NCBI RefSeq assembly: GCF_020709055.1
Contig: NZ_JAJFCK010000019.1
Location: 1 to 58,602, forward strand
Source: Ruminococcus callidus
GTDB lineage: Bacteria; Bacillota; Clostridia; Oscillospirales; Ruminococcaceae
Direction: 5' to 3'
DNA length: 58,602 nucleotides
Positions 8,227-17,400 of the stretch are shown here, one piece after another; position 1 is the stretch's first letter; each line of letters starts with the position of its first letter. The notes under the pieces are model-generated. The model did not search any database and was not told the origin of the DNA. It worked only from the letters and a program-made list of their open reading frames with translations. The position numbers and the translations under genes were made by a program.

Positions 8227-8256
8227 AAAAAAGAGAGACAGCCAAGGCCGCCTCTC
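8227..8256 (-). terminator. terminator between rpmF and der
   Basis: Minus strand: an 11-bp stem beginning GAGAGGCGGCC (two G-U wobbles) closed by a very tight loop and followed by TTTTTTG. Only 37 bp separate it from the der start, so der probably depends on read-through. Confidence 0.7.
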
Positions 8257-8285
8257 CTCCTCGTACAAATGTCATGCCCAGAGTC

Positions 8286-8474
8286 TTACTCTGCTTCGTC
8301 CATCTTCAGAACGGCAACGCCATTGTAATATCCACAATTCTTGCAAACCTTATGCGGTGCCTTGTATGCGCCGCAATTGCTGCATGTGCTCATTGCCGGT
8401 GCATCGAGCTTCCAAACAGCAGAACGTCTTTTATTCCGTCTTGCCTTGGAGACCTTATTCTTCGGTACAGCCAT
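8286..8474 (-). CDS. rpmF: 50S ribosomal protein L32
   Basis: A 62-residue basic protein starting [18 protein letters not shown] with the L32 pattern and two CxxC pairs ([20 protein letters not shown]) that bind zinc. It follows yceD after 16 bp, the conserved yceD-rpmF pairing. GGAGGTGCGAAAAC precedes the ATG. Confidence 0.97.
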   Translation of the reverse strand: MAVPKNKVSKARRNKRRSAVWKLDAPAMSTCSNCGAYKAPHKVCKNCGYYNGVAVLKMDEAE

Positions 8475-8490
8475 GTTTTCGCACCTCCTT

Positions 8491-8946
8491 TTATTTTCGA
8501 CAGTCGCAGGTGGCTTCGTTCAGGTTACACCCACAGATATCGCACAGACCCTTGCAGTCCTCCCGGCAAAGCATCTTTGTCGGCAGCATCAGCAGCAGGT
8601 CCGAGATTGCTGTCTGATTCATATCAATGCTGTCGTGTTCTGCAACCAGATATGTGTCATAAACGTCGCCCTCACTCTGCAGCGATGGTACGACTGTGTG
8701 AGAAAAGTCATACGAATACTCGCGCGTCAATTCCTGAAGGCAGCGATCGCAGACAACATGCAGCACACAAGAAACCGTATATTGCAGTGTCACAATACCG
8801 GCACGATTGCGAAACATTCCCTTGACCGTCACCGGCCCGTCAAACGTATAGCCGTGCACACCGGACAGTTCCTCCGGCATGATCTGGTATTCAATCGGGA
8901 AACGCATTCCTTCTATCTGAAATAGTTCTCGCAGCTGTAAAACCAT
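8491..8946 (-). CDS. YceD family (DUF177) protein
   Basis: A 151-residue DUF177/YceD protein, a family genetically linked to rpmF and implicated in 23S rRNA or 50S accumulation. Two features of the family are visible: [17 protein letters not shown] (about 83-99) and the Cys-rich C-terminus [23 protein letters not shown], probably metal binding. It begins 31 bp downstream of a good sigma-A promoter and leads the rpmF unit. Confidence 0.88.
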   Translation of the reverse strand: MVLQLRELFQIEGMRFPIEYQIMPEELSGVHGYTFDGPVTVKGMFRNRAGIVTLQYTVSCVLHVVCDRCLQELTREYSYDFSHTVVPSLQSEGDVYDTYLVAEHDSIDMNQTAISDLLLMLPTKMLCREDCKGLCDICGCNLNEATCDCRK

Positions 8947-8976
8947 ACCTGTTCCCTTTCACGCATTGCATTACTT

Positions 8977-9006
8977 ATTATATACTATTTTGCCCCAGCT
9001 TGTCAA
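8977..9006 (-). promoter_or_regulatory. sigma-A promoter of yceD-rpmF
   Basis: Minus strand TTGACA (9006-9001), 18 bp, TATAAT (8982-8977). Confidence 0.7.
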
Positions 9007-9050
9007 GCATTTTTTTCAAAAACCGAAAAGAGGGCGAAATTGCGTCACTC

Positions 9051-9458
9051 TTAGTCGATGAAACGAGTAACGGAGGTCGGCAGCTCCGACGGATCTGCGG
9101 AAACAGTAAAGGTAACAGAAGAATCCTCTCCGGTCAGCTTGTCCAGCTTTTCCAGCATCCGGCCAAACTCATCGAAATCAGCGCCGGCGATCTTCAGGAT
9201 ACCATCAACATAGATCTCCTTGATGTCGTAGTTGCCTGCCAGCATGCCAGCGATGAAGCCGTAGAAGGAATCGAAGCTGTCGATGCAGAACTGCTCTGCA
9301 TCACACCATCTTACCTTGTAGCTGATGGAACGGCGCAGTGTCTCGCCCTTTTCGATGCATACCAGACAGCCGTTGGTGTTCTTTACTGCTGCATTGATCT
9401 TGTCGATGATGACCTTAGTTTTTCCGCTTCCTTTTTTTCCTGTAATCAGTTGAATCAT
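9051..9458 (-). CDS. small P-loop ATP-binding protein
   Basis: A 135-residue protein starting MIQLITGKKGSGKTK, a clear Walker A motif (GKKGSGKT, 7-14). A possible Walker B-like strand is IKEIYVDGIL (about 80-89). It is far shorter than PilT/VirB11 or kinase families, so the function is unassigned. AAAGGAG lies upstream of the ATG at 9458; the upstream extension to 9524 lacks a ribosome-binding site. It follows pgi after 99 bp and probably shares its transcript. Confidence 0.7.
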   Translation of the reverse strand: MIQLITGKKGSGKTKVIIDKINAAVKNTNGCLVCIEKGETLRRSISYKVRWCDAEQFCIDSFDSFYGFIAGMLAGNYDIKEIYVDGILKIAGADFDEFGRMLEKLDKLTGEDSSVTFTVSADPSELPTSVTRFID

Positions 9459-9557
9459 AGTGAAACTCCTTTCGTACCGCAAAAGCGGCACATGTTTTGA
9501 AAGAGACCGCCGGAAATCCGACACGCTCTCGCATTCAATTTTGGAGCTGTGCAGAAA

Positions 9558-10895
9558 TTATTCTGCCAGCTTTGCCTCCAGAGCAGCCTTCTGGTCTTCG
9601 TAACCAGGCTTGCCCAGCAGTGCAAACATATTCTTCTTGTAGCTCTCAACGCCCGGCTGGTTGAACGGGTTGACACCCAGCAGATAACCGGAGATTGCGC
9701 ATGCCTTTTCGAAGAAGTAGATGAGGTAGCCCAGACTCTTTTCGGAAACATCTTCCACTTCCAGAATCATATTGGGAACACCGCCGTCGGTGTGTGCCAG
9801 AATAACGCCTTCCAGTGCCTTCCGGTTTACCACAGACATGTTCTGATTGGTGAGGAAGTTCAGACCATCCAGATTTTCAGCGTCCGGTTCCAGATAGAAA
9901 TCCTGCTTCGGCTTCTTGATGTCCACAACGGTCTCAAACAGAATGCGGCTGCCCTCCTGGATGTACTGGCCCATGGAGTGCAGGTCGGTGGAGAATACGC
10001 CAGCCGACGGGAAGATTCCCTTGTTATCCTTGCCCTCGCTCTCGCCGAACAGCTGCTTGTACCACTCAGACATCATTACGAAGCTCGGCTCATAGGAAAC
10101 CAGCATTTCCACAGCCTTGCCCTTGCGGTACAGAATGTTCCGCAGTGCAGCGTATTTGTAGCAGTCGTTCTGCTCAAAGTCAGCCATGTAGTCCTTCTGT
10201 GCCTGTGCAGCGCCTTCCATCAGGGCAACGATATCACAGCCGGCAACTGCGATGGGCAGCAGACCAACTGCGGTCAGAACAGAATACCGTCCGCCAACGT
10301 TGTCCGGAACAACGAAAGTCTCATAGCCCTCAGTATCCGACAGTTCCTTCAGGGTACCCTTTGCCTTATCGGTAGTTGCAAAGATGTGATCCTTTGCGCC
10401 ATCCTTGCCATACTTCTTCTCAACCAGCTGCTTGAACACACGGAATGCCAGCGCCGGTTCTGTTGTCGTACCAGACTTGGAGATGACGTTTACGGAGATA
10501 TCCTTGCCCTCGCAGATCGAGAGTACCTCGTTCAGATAAGTCGGATTGATGTTGTTGCCGACATAGTAGATATCCGGTGTATCTTTCTTCAAGTTGTTGT
10601 AGAACGGCGATTTCAGGAACTCGATGGCAGCACGGGCACCCAGATAAGAACCGCCGATACCGATGACGATCAGGATATCCGAATTGCTCTGGATCTTCTT
10701 GGCAGCAGCCTGAATCCGTGCGAATTCTTCCTTGTCATAATCGGTGGGCAGGGTGAGCCAGCCCAAGAAGTCCGAACCGAGTCCGGTCTTGCTGTGCAGC
10801 ATCTCTGCTGCCGCTTCCACCTGATGCTTGATTCCGGTGAGTTCGTCTTCCCCAACAAATTTTGCCAGATACTTTGTATTCAGCTTTACAGACAT
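9558..10895 (-). CDS. pgi: glucose-6-phosphate isomerase
   Basis: A 445-residue phosphoglucose isomerase interconverting glucose 6-phosphate and fructose 6-phosphate. Family blocks include [29 protein letters not shown] (phosphate-binding SKSGTT) and [19 protein letters not shown]. Near the C-terminus, [13 protein letters not shown] carries the catalytic-region lysine. Length matches the shorter Firmicutes type. The ATG at 10895 follows GTGGAGGG; the longer frame to 10988 runs into a structured leader. A promoter lies at 11029-11057. Confidence 0.96.
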   Translation of the reverse strand: MSVKLNTKYLAKFVGEDELTGIKHQVEAAAEMLHSKTGLGSDFLGWLTLPTDYDKEEFARIQAAAKKIQSNSDILIVIGIGGSYLGARAAIEFLKSPFYNNLKKDTPDIYYVGNNINPTYLNEVLSICEGKDISVNVISKSGTTTEPALAFRVFKQLVEKKYGKDGAKDHIFATTDKAKGTLKELSDTEGYETFVVPDNVGGRYSVLTAVGLLPIAVAGCDIVALMEGAAQAQKDYMADFEQNDCYKYAALRNILYRKGKAVEMLVSYEPSFVMMSEWYKQLFGESEGKDNKGIFPSAGVFSTDLHSMGQYIQEGSRILFETVVDIKKPKQDFYLEPDAENLDGLNFLTNQNMSVVNRKALEGVILAHTDGGVPNMILEVEDVSEKSLGYLIYFFEKACAISGYLLGVNPFNQPGVESYKKNMFALLGKPGYEDQKAALEAKLAE

Positions 10896-11028
10896 AATAC
10901 AATTCCCTCCACTTTCTAAAAGGCGTTGCAGCCAAGCCGCCTTTTTCAGGCAGCTGCGCATCCTGCGGAATCCTCCGGCACGATGCACCGTCTGCGATGC
11001 AGACCTACTTCAACCACTTTACCACTAT
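10896..11028 (-). promoter_or_regulatory. structured 5' leader of pgi
   Basis: About 125 nt of untranslated leader. A hairpin AAAGGCG...CGCCTTT (10919-10944) lies 20 bp upstream of the ribosome-binding site. A second, GTCTGCATCGCAGAC, lies near 10990-11004. The first is followed on the minus strand by CTTTTAG and could act as a weak attenuator. No known riboswitch class is recognised. Confidence 0.4.
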
Positions 11029-11057
11029 ATCATACTATATTCTTCGTCTGATTGCAA
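11029..11057 (-). promoter_or_regulatory. sigma-A promoter of pgi
   Basis: Minus strand TTGCAA (11057-11052), 17 bp, TATGAT (11034-11029). Confidence 0.65.
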
Positions 11058-11098
11058 GTGGAATCCGGATTCTTGTTCAATCTACACAAAATTACACT

Positions 11099-12235
11099 CT
11101 ACAATTTAAGCAGTTTGACGACAAATTGTGACAGCGAATCCCCAAAATTCCGCAGCCGCACAGAATCCGACGCCACAACCGCTGTTTCATCCAGCAAAGT
11201 GTCCCCGTGGTAGAACGCCGCCCGTCCAAGACGCTGTCCTTTTTTCACCGGCGCCAGCACATACCGTGGCAGCACCAGCACCGTTTCCAGCTCCTGATCG
11301 GATTTCGGCACCACAAGCCCCTGCAGCCGCTTCGGCTCCACCAGCACGGAACGGCAGATACCGCCACGCACCGTCACCGGATAAAGGAACTCCGCCGAGA
11401 ATGCCGGCTGCACCACCTGCCAGCCGGCAAACCCACGCCGCAGCAGGGATTTTGCCAGTGCAAAGCGGCTGTCATCTGTCTGGCATCCCAGCACCACAGC
11501 GATGCACTTCATTTGCTTCCGCTCCGCACCGGCGGCAATGCTCCAGCCGTCCGCCTCTGTGTGGCACGCTTTGAAACCGATGCTGGTGTCGTCGGTACGG
11601 GCAAAGGTGTTCTCATTCACCAGTTCTGTCTCCTCGCCACGCAGAAAATCCCGCCACGTCTGAAAATAGGGCGTCAGCACATCATATTCCGACAGCGCCC
11701 GGCACAGCCGAGCCAGATCCGCCGCCGTGGTATACTGCGTTTCCGCATTGCTGCCCTGCGGTGCATCAAAGCGTGTACTGCGCATACCGAGATCAAAGGC
11801 ACGTGCGTTCATCTCCATGACAAAGGATGCCACATCACCGCTAATACCAACCGCCAGCATTGCCGCTGCATCGCCGGCATTTCCGATTATCAGCCCTTTC
11901 AGCAGGTCAGACACCGTCATCTTCTCCCCCGGCACCAGCCAGATCACTGCACCGGAAATCCCACTGACTTCCTCTCCGGCAGTCAGTTCCGTCTCCAGCG
12001 TCCAGCTGCCGGATGTCAGCTGTTCCGCCGTCAGCAGGGCGGTCATCAGCTTCGCCATCGTCCCGCAGGAAAACGGCGCATCACCGTTGGACTCCAGCAA
12101 AACCGTTCCCGTTTCTGCCTCCATCAGCACATAGGCAGCAGCGGGAATCTCCGTTTCCTCCGCCGAAGCCGAAATGCGGCACAGTCCAAGCCATACCAGC
12201 AGCACCGCCATTCCGATTGCACACATCCGTTTCAC
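11099..12235 (-). CDS. D-alanyl-D-alanine carboxypeptidase homologue, probably inactive
   Basis: A 378-residue DacF/PBP5-type protein with a signal peptide (1-25, cut near SASA-EE). The fold is recognisable from LMEAETGTVLLESNGDAPFSCGTMAKLMTALL and the regions after it, followed by a C-terminal PBP5-like beta domain. All three catalytic motifs are altered: SxxK is TMAK (59-62), SxN is NAG (119-121), and KTG is KAC (222-224). It should therefore not be a functional serine DD-peptidase; a binding or regulatory role is inferred. The GTG at 12235 follows GGAGGTGG and lies downstream of the HPr-like gene's terminator. CATACACT on the minus strand at 12264-12257 resembles a SigE -10 box. Confidence 0.85.
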   Translation of the reverse strand: MKRMCAIGMAVLLVWLGLCRISASAEETEIPAAAYVLMEAETGTVLLESNGDAPFSCGTMAKLMTALLTAEQLTSGSWTLETELTAGEEVSGISGAVIWLVPGEKMTVSDLLKGLIIGNAGDAAAMLAVGISGDVASFVMEMNARAFDLGMRSTRFDAPQGSNAETQYTTAADLARLCRALSEYDVLTPYFQTWRDFLRGEETELVNENTFARTDDTSIGFKACHTEADGWSIAAGAERKQMKCIAVVLGCQTDDSRFALAKSLLRRGFAGWQVVQPAFSAEFLYPVTVRGGICRSVLVEPKRLQGLVVPKSDQELETVLVLPRYVLAPVKKGQRLGRAAFYHGDTLLDETAVVASDSVRLRNFGDSLSQFVVKLLKL

Positions 12236-12294
12236 CAGCGACCACCTCCGATTTAAAGTGTATGCGCCTGTGTGAAAAAACATGTGTCGGACAG

Positions 12295-12322
12295 AAAAAC
12301 GGCACCCCGTTTCCGGAGCGCC
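12295..12322 (-). terminator. terminator downstream of the HPr-like gene
   Basis: Minus strand GGCGCTCCG, GAAA-type loop, CGGGGTGCC (wobbles allowed), then GTTTTTC. It lies between the HPr-like gene and the DacF-like start, which argues against the longer DacF frame beginning at 12349. Confidence 0.65.
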
Positions 12323-12448
12323 GCCTTTCCCTCTTACTATTCTACTCAATCTTTGAAAGTGGTGTTACATTTCAAATACCACGCAGTTGCCTGCGTGTAT
12401 CCCTTTCAGAAGCAGAGTGCCTCCAAAAGGCAACCGGCGACTCCGGTC

Positions 12449-12679
12449 TTAAGCAATGATGTACTTCTGGATTGCCTTGATCAGTGCTTCCGGATCCTCA
12501 GTATGAGCCTGAAGCTTGATCGGCTTGGAGAGATCCAGGCTGAAGATACCCATGATGGACTTTGCATCAATGGCATAACGGCCCGAAACCAGATCGATAT
12601 CATAGTCAAACATCATGACAGTGTTTACGAAATCCTTGACATCGTTGATTGCATTCAGCTGAATTGTTGTTTCATACAT
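12449..12679 (-). CDS. HPr-like protein lacking the active-site histidine
   Basis: A 76-residue protein whose second half matches HPr: the AKSIMGIFSLDLSKPIKLQA block contains the position of regulatory Ser46, and the chain ends in a typical HPr helix. The N-terminal block that should read GxHARPA is instead LNAINDVKDFVNTV, so the PEP-dependent His15 is absent. It cannot act as a PTS phosphocarrier; a regulatory role via the Ser46 surface is inferred. GGAGG precedes the ATG at 12679; the extension to 12766 has no ribosome-binding site. Confidence 0.8.
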   Translation of the reverse strand: MYETTIQLNAINDVKDFVNTVMMFDYDIDLVSGRYAIDAKSIMGIFSLDLSKPIKLQAHTEDPEALIKAIQKYIIA

Positions 12680-12806
12680 AACAATTACCTCCTTAGGAAT
12701 ACGATCATCTGATCTTTCCATGTTGTCAAAATAACAGAACGGAAACCTCGACGCTGTTTTCGGCAACGTGCATGCCGCACATCGCTTTGATTTGTTCTGT
12801 AGCTAT

Positions 12807-12835
12807 AGCATACCACGAAAAAATTTTCTTGTCAA
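12807..12835 (-). promoter_or_regulatory. sigma-A promoter of the HPr-like gene
   Basis: Minus strand TTGACA (12835-12830), 17 bp, TATGCT (12812-12807). The divergent mtaB promoter starts 6 bp away. Confidence 0.7.
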
Positions 12836-12840
12836 GACGA

Positions 12841-12869
12841 TTGCAACATTTTCGTCGATATAGTATAAT
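12841..12869 (+). promoter_or_regulatory. sigma-A promoter of mtaB
   Basis: TTGCAA (12841-12846), 17 bp, TATAAT (12864-12869). Confidence 0.7.
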
Positions 12870-12875
12870 AGGGGG

Positions 12876-13050
12876 TGAAATACCGCATTGTTTTTTGACA
12901 TGAGCGTTAAGTTTTATGAGAAACATGTGAAAACCCTGCGAAATTCCTGTCGAAAATCACAATGCCGGCTGTTCAGAACCTGTATCCGAAATGTAAGAAG
13001 TTACATAGCACCGGATACATTCTGCAAAAAAACGACAAGGAGAGAAATCT
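12876..13050 (+). promoter_or_regulatory. about 175-nt mtaB leader
   Basis: The stretch from 12680 to 13050 contains no gene. It holds the two divergent promoters and a long mtaB leader. A nested hairpin lies at 12982-13018: GTATCCG pairs with CGGATAC and encloses TGTAA/TTACA. AAGGAGAG follows at 13037-13044. No T-tract and no known riboswitch pattern are visible. Confidence 0.45.
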
Positions 13051-14403
13051 TTGAACTGTTATTTTCTGACGTTCGGCTGCAAAGTCAACACCTGCGAAAC
13101 CGCTTCCATGCAAACCATGCTGCGCAGCGCCGGACACTGCATTGTCACGACCCCGGAGGAGGCGGATGTCTGTATCCTCAATTCCTGCACTGTCACAGAG
13201 TCTGGCGACAACCGCACCCGTGCCGCTCTGCGCAAACTGCGCCGCAGCTATCCGGACATGCTTTTGGTGCTCACCGGCTGCTATGCGCAGGCATATCCGG
13301 AACAGGCAGAGTCCATTCCCGAAGCTGATCTGGTACTGGGTACCAAGGGACGCAGCCGTCTGCCGGAGCTGCTGGAAACATGGCAGCAGACACACACGCC
13401 CTGTGGCGCAGTGGATGCCTACACCGGACACGACACCTTTGAGGCACTTCCCTGCGACATCATGCCGGACAACACCCGTGCCTTTCTCAAGATTCAGGAT
13501 GGCTGCAACTGCTTTTGCAGCTACTGCATCATCCCCTATGCCAGAGGGCGCTGCCGTTCTCTGCCGCCGGAGGAGCTGCGCCGTGCCGCCAGTACCTTTG
13601 CGGAGCACGGCTATCAGGAACTGGTGCTCTGCGGCATCAATCTGGGGTTCTACGGCATGGAGTGGGGCGGCAGTCTTGCCGATGCGGTAGAGCTTTGCTG
13701 TACCATTCCGGGAATCCGCCGTGTCCGCCTCAGTTCGCTGGAGCCGGAGCGCATGACGGACGAGGTGCTGGACCGGCTGGCAGCGCTGCCGCAGTTCTGC
13801 CCCCAGTTCCATCTGTCCCTGCAAAGCGGCTGCGACCGCACCCTGCGCCGGATGAACCGCAAGTACACCGCTGCGGAGTACGCCGGCATCTGCAGCCGCA
13901 TCCGCTCCAGATTTCCGGACTGCGCCATCACGACCGACTGGATGGTAGGCTTCCCCGGAGAGAGCGATGCGGATTTTGAGGATGCCGTGCGGTTTGCGGA
14001 GGAAATCCGCTTTGCCGGCATCCACGTGTTCCGCTATTCCCCCAGAGCCGGCACCCGTGCCGCAGAATTTCCGGAACAGATCTCCGGAAGCGTCAAAAAG
14101 GCACGGATGGAGCAGGCGCAAAGCCTCGCAAAAGCGTCGAAATTTGCGTTTTTCAAGGCGCAGATCGGAAAGACGTTCCCCGTGCTTTTTGAGCGGGAAC
14201 GCGGGGACGGATACCACATCGGACACGCCCCGAACGGTGCCGTTATCCGGGTTTTTGCAGAAAAATCAAAAAAAAGTTTGCGTAATCGGATTTTTTGTGT
14301 TAGAATAGAAGAGAATGATGCGGACTGCTGCTACGGAACACTCGTGGCACAGGACGCAGCTGACAGTGCTGCATCTCCTGCCGCCCTGCCAAATTCACGA
14401 TAA
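13051..14403 (+). CDS. mtaB: tRNA t6A37 methylthiotransferase MtaB
   Basis: A 450-residue radical-SAM methylthiotransferase that converts t6A37 of tRNA to ms2t6A. The N-terminal MTTase domain has FGCKVNTCE, NSCTVTE and TGCYAQ, giving the three cysteines of the auxiliary 4Fe-4S cluster. The radical-SAM site is C152xxxC156xxC159 in DGCNCFCSYC. TRAM-like sequence follows (IGKTFPVLFERE...). The last 35 residues are low in conservation. Start is TTG at 13051 after AAGGAGAG. FGCKVN and the overall layout favour MtaB over MiaB or RimO. Likely read through into purL. Confidence 0.93.
   Translation: MNCYFLTFGCKVNTCETASMQTMLRSAGHCIVTTPEEADVCILNSCTVTESGDNRTRAALRKLRRSYPDMLLVLTGCYAQAYPEQAESIPEADLVLGTKGRSRLPELLETWQQTHTPCGAVDAYTGHDTFEALPCDIMPDNTRAFLKIQDGCNCFCSYCIIPYARGRCRSLPPEELRRAASTFAEHGYQELVLCGINLGFYGMEWGGSLADAVELCCTIPGIRRVRLSSLEPERMTDEVLDRLAALPQFCPQFHLSLQSGCDRTLRRMNRKYTAAEYAGICSRIRSRFPDCAITTDWMVGFPGESDADFEDAVRFAEEIRFAGIHVFRYSPRAGTRAAEFPEQISGSVKKARMEQAQSLAKASKFAFFKAQIGKTFPVLFERERGDGYHIGHAPNGAVIRVFAEKSKKSLRNRIFCVRIEENDADCCYGTLVAQDAADSAASPAALPNSR
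14278..14306 (+). promoter_or_regulatory. internal promoter for purL within mtaB
   Basis: TTGCGT (14278-14283), 17 bp, TAGAAT (14301-14306). The AT-rich stretch is unusual inside mtaB and lies 113 bp upstream of the purL start. Confidence 0.5.
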
Positions 14404-14418
14404 AAAAGGAGTTTTACC

Positions 14419-17400
14419 ATGTCCGTTTCTCGTATTTATGTTGAGAAGAAAGCAGAGTTCGCCGTAGAAGCACGTGCTGTGCTCAGCGACCTGCAAACCG
14501 CCCTTCGTCTGAATGTGACGAACGTCCGGATCTTCAACCGCTATGACGCAGATCATCTGACGGAAGAAGCATTCCAGCGTGCCATCCCCACGGTATTCTC
14601 GGAGCCGGCTGTAGACCACATCTACACTGAGCTGCCGGCACTGGAGCCGGGTCAGCGCATGTTCGCCACCGAATATCTGCCGGGACAGTTTGACCAGCGT
14701 GCAGACAGCTGCGAACAGTGCATCCAGATCCTGCTACAGGGAGAACGCTGCCGTGTCCGCACCGCACAGGTATTCGTCATCTCCGGCAACCTCACCGACG
14801 CAGAGTTCGACCGTCTGAAATCGTACCTCATCAATCCGGTGGAGCGCCGTGAGGCATCCATGGAGAAGCCGCAGACGCTGGACACCAACTACACCATTCC
14901 CACCACCGTCAAGACACTGGACGGCTTCACCAAGCTCTCGGAAGAGGAGCTGAAGCAGTTTATCAATGAATACGGTCTTGCCATGGATCTGGGCGACATC
15001 CAGTTCTGTCAGGCATACTTCCGTGACACTGAGCACCGTGATCCCACCATTACCGAGCTGCGCATGATCGACACCTACTGGTCCGACCACTGCCGCCACA
15101 CCACATTCCTCACTCATATCTCCAACGTGGACATTCCCACCGGCTACATCAAGGACACCTATGATGCTTACTGTGAGGTTCGGCAGGAGCTGGGCAGAGG
15201 CGAAAAGCCCATGACCCTCATGGATCTGGCAACCATCGCTGCCAAGAAGCTGAAGGCAGACGGCAAGCTGAACGATCTGGACGAGAGCGAGGAGATCAAC
15301 GCCTGCTCCGTGAAGATCAAGGTGGACATCAATGGCAAGGACGAAGACTGGATCCTCATGTTCAAGAACGAGACACACAACCACCCCACCGAGATCGAGC
15401 CGTTCGGCGGTGCCGCAACCTGTCTGGGCGGTGCCATCCGTGACCCGCTGTCCGGTCGTTCCTATGTGTACCAGGCAATGCGTGTCACCGGTGCAGCCAA
15501 TCCGCTGGTACCGGTAGAGGACACCATCGCCGGCAAGCTGCCCCAGAGAAAGATCACCGTCGGCGCAGCAAACGGCTACAGCTCCTACGGCAACCAGATC
15601 GGTCTGGCAACCGGTCATGTTGCCGAGGTATACCACCCCGGCTACATGGCAAAGCGCATGGAAATCGGTGCGGTACTGGGCGCTGCTCCGGCATCCAACA
15701 TCCGTCGGGAAGCACCGGTGCCGGGCGACATTGTCATCCTGCTGGGCGGTAAGACCGGACGGGACGGCTGCGGCGGCGCAACCGGTTCTTCCAAGTCCCA
15801 CACCATCGAATCGCTGGAGCACTGCGGTGCAGAAGTACAGAAGGGTAATGCGCCGGAAGAGCGCAAGCTCCAGCGTCTGTTCCGCAATCCGGCAGTGACC
15901 CGCATGATCAAGCGCTGCAACGACTTCGGCGCAGGCGGTGTTTCCGTTGCCATCGGCGAACTGACCGACGGTCTAGAAATCGACCTGAACGCCGTGCCCA
16001 AGAAATACGACGGTCTGGACGGCACCGAAATCGCCATCAGTGAGTCCCAGGAGCGTATGGCAGTTGTCGTTGCGCCGGAGGATGCCGAGAAGTTCATCAA
16101 GGAAGCCAGCAGAGAAAATTTGGAGGCTACCATTGTAGCAGTCGTCAAGGCAGAGCCCCGCCTGCGCATGAACTGGAACGGCAACACCATCGTTGACCTC
16201 TCCAGAGAATTCCTGAACTCCAACGGCGCCGTAAAACACACTGACATCTCCATTGCAGAACCGTCTGCACCGGAGACCTCCACCCTGACTGACAGCGCAG
16301 ATGCCTGGATGGAACTGCTGTCCAGCCTGAATATCTGCTCACAGAAGGGACTGATCGAGAAGTTTGACTCCACCATCGGCGCAGGCACTGTTCTGATGCC
16401 GTTCGGTGGTGTATATCAGCTGTCGCCCTCTCAGGCAATGGCTGCCAAGATTCCGGTACTCCGTGGCGAAACCAATACCTGCTCCCTGATGGGCTGGGGC
16501 TACAATCCCACCATCAGCGAACACAGCCCGTATCTGGGCGCTATGGACGCCGTTATCACCTCTGTGGCAAAGGTTGTCGCAGCAGGCGGAAGCTGGCACC
16601 ACTGCTGGCTGACCTTCCAGGAGTACTTCGAGCGCACCCAGAACGATCCCAAGCGCTGGGGCAAGCCCATGGCAGCCCTGCTGGGCGCATTCAAGGCACA
16701 GCTGGAACTGTCCTGCGGTTCTATCGGCGGTAAGGACTCCATGTCCGGTACATTCGAGAACATCGACGTACCGCCCACGCTGGTATCTTTCGCTGTTTCC
16801 ACTGCCAAGGCAGACAAGGTCGTTTCCACCGAATTCAAGCAGGCAGGCGACAAGGTCGTAATGCTCCGCCCGACCGTTGACGAAAACGGCATCCCGAACT
16901 TCGAGAGCGTCCGCAGCACATTCGACAAGGTAGAGGCAATGATCGCAGCAGGCCGCATCCGTGCCGGCTGGGTCATCGACTACGGCGGTGCAGCAGAGGG
17001 TATCGCAAAGATGTGTTTCGGCAACGGCATCGGCTTCACATTCTCCCGCCAGCTGACAGACGCTGAACTGTTCCAGCCCTGCTGCGGCGGATTCCTGCTG
17101 GAACTCTGCGGCGATGCTGAAGAGGGCGAGGATGTCATCGGTACAACTGCGAAAAAGCCGGAGATCATTTGCCCGAACTACACTCTCCAGCTGGACAAGC
17201 TGCTGGCTTGCTGGGAGCGGAAGCTGGAACCCATCTTCCCCTGCCGCATCAAGACCACAAACGAAGTGCCGGAGAAGCTTTCCTACACTAGAAAGACCAC
17301 CCTGTCCGCCTCCGTCAAGAGCGCACAGCCCCGTGTTCTGATTCCGGTATTCCCCGGCACCAACTGCGAATACGATACCGCACGTGTCTTTGAGCGTGCC

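Noticed and set aside
5871..8825. 984-codon plus-strand open frame
   Set aside because: It is the shadow of gpsA, plsY, der, rpmF and yceD on the minus strand; no start signal and no recognisable domain.
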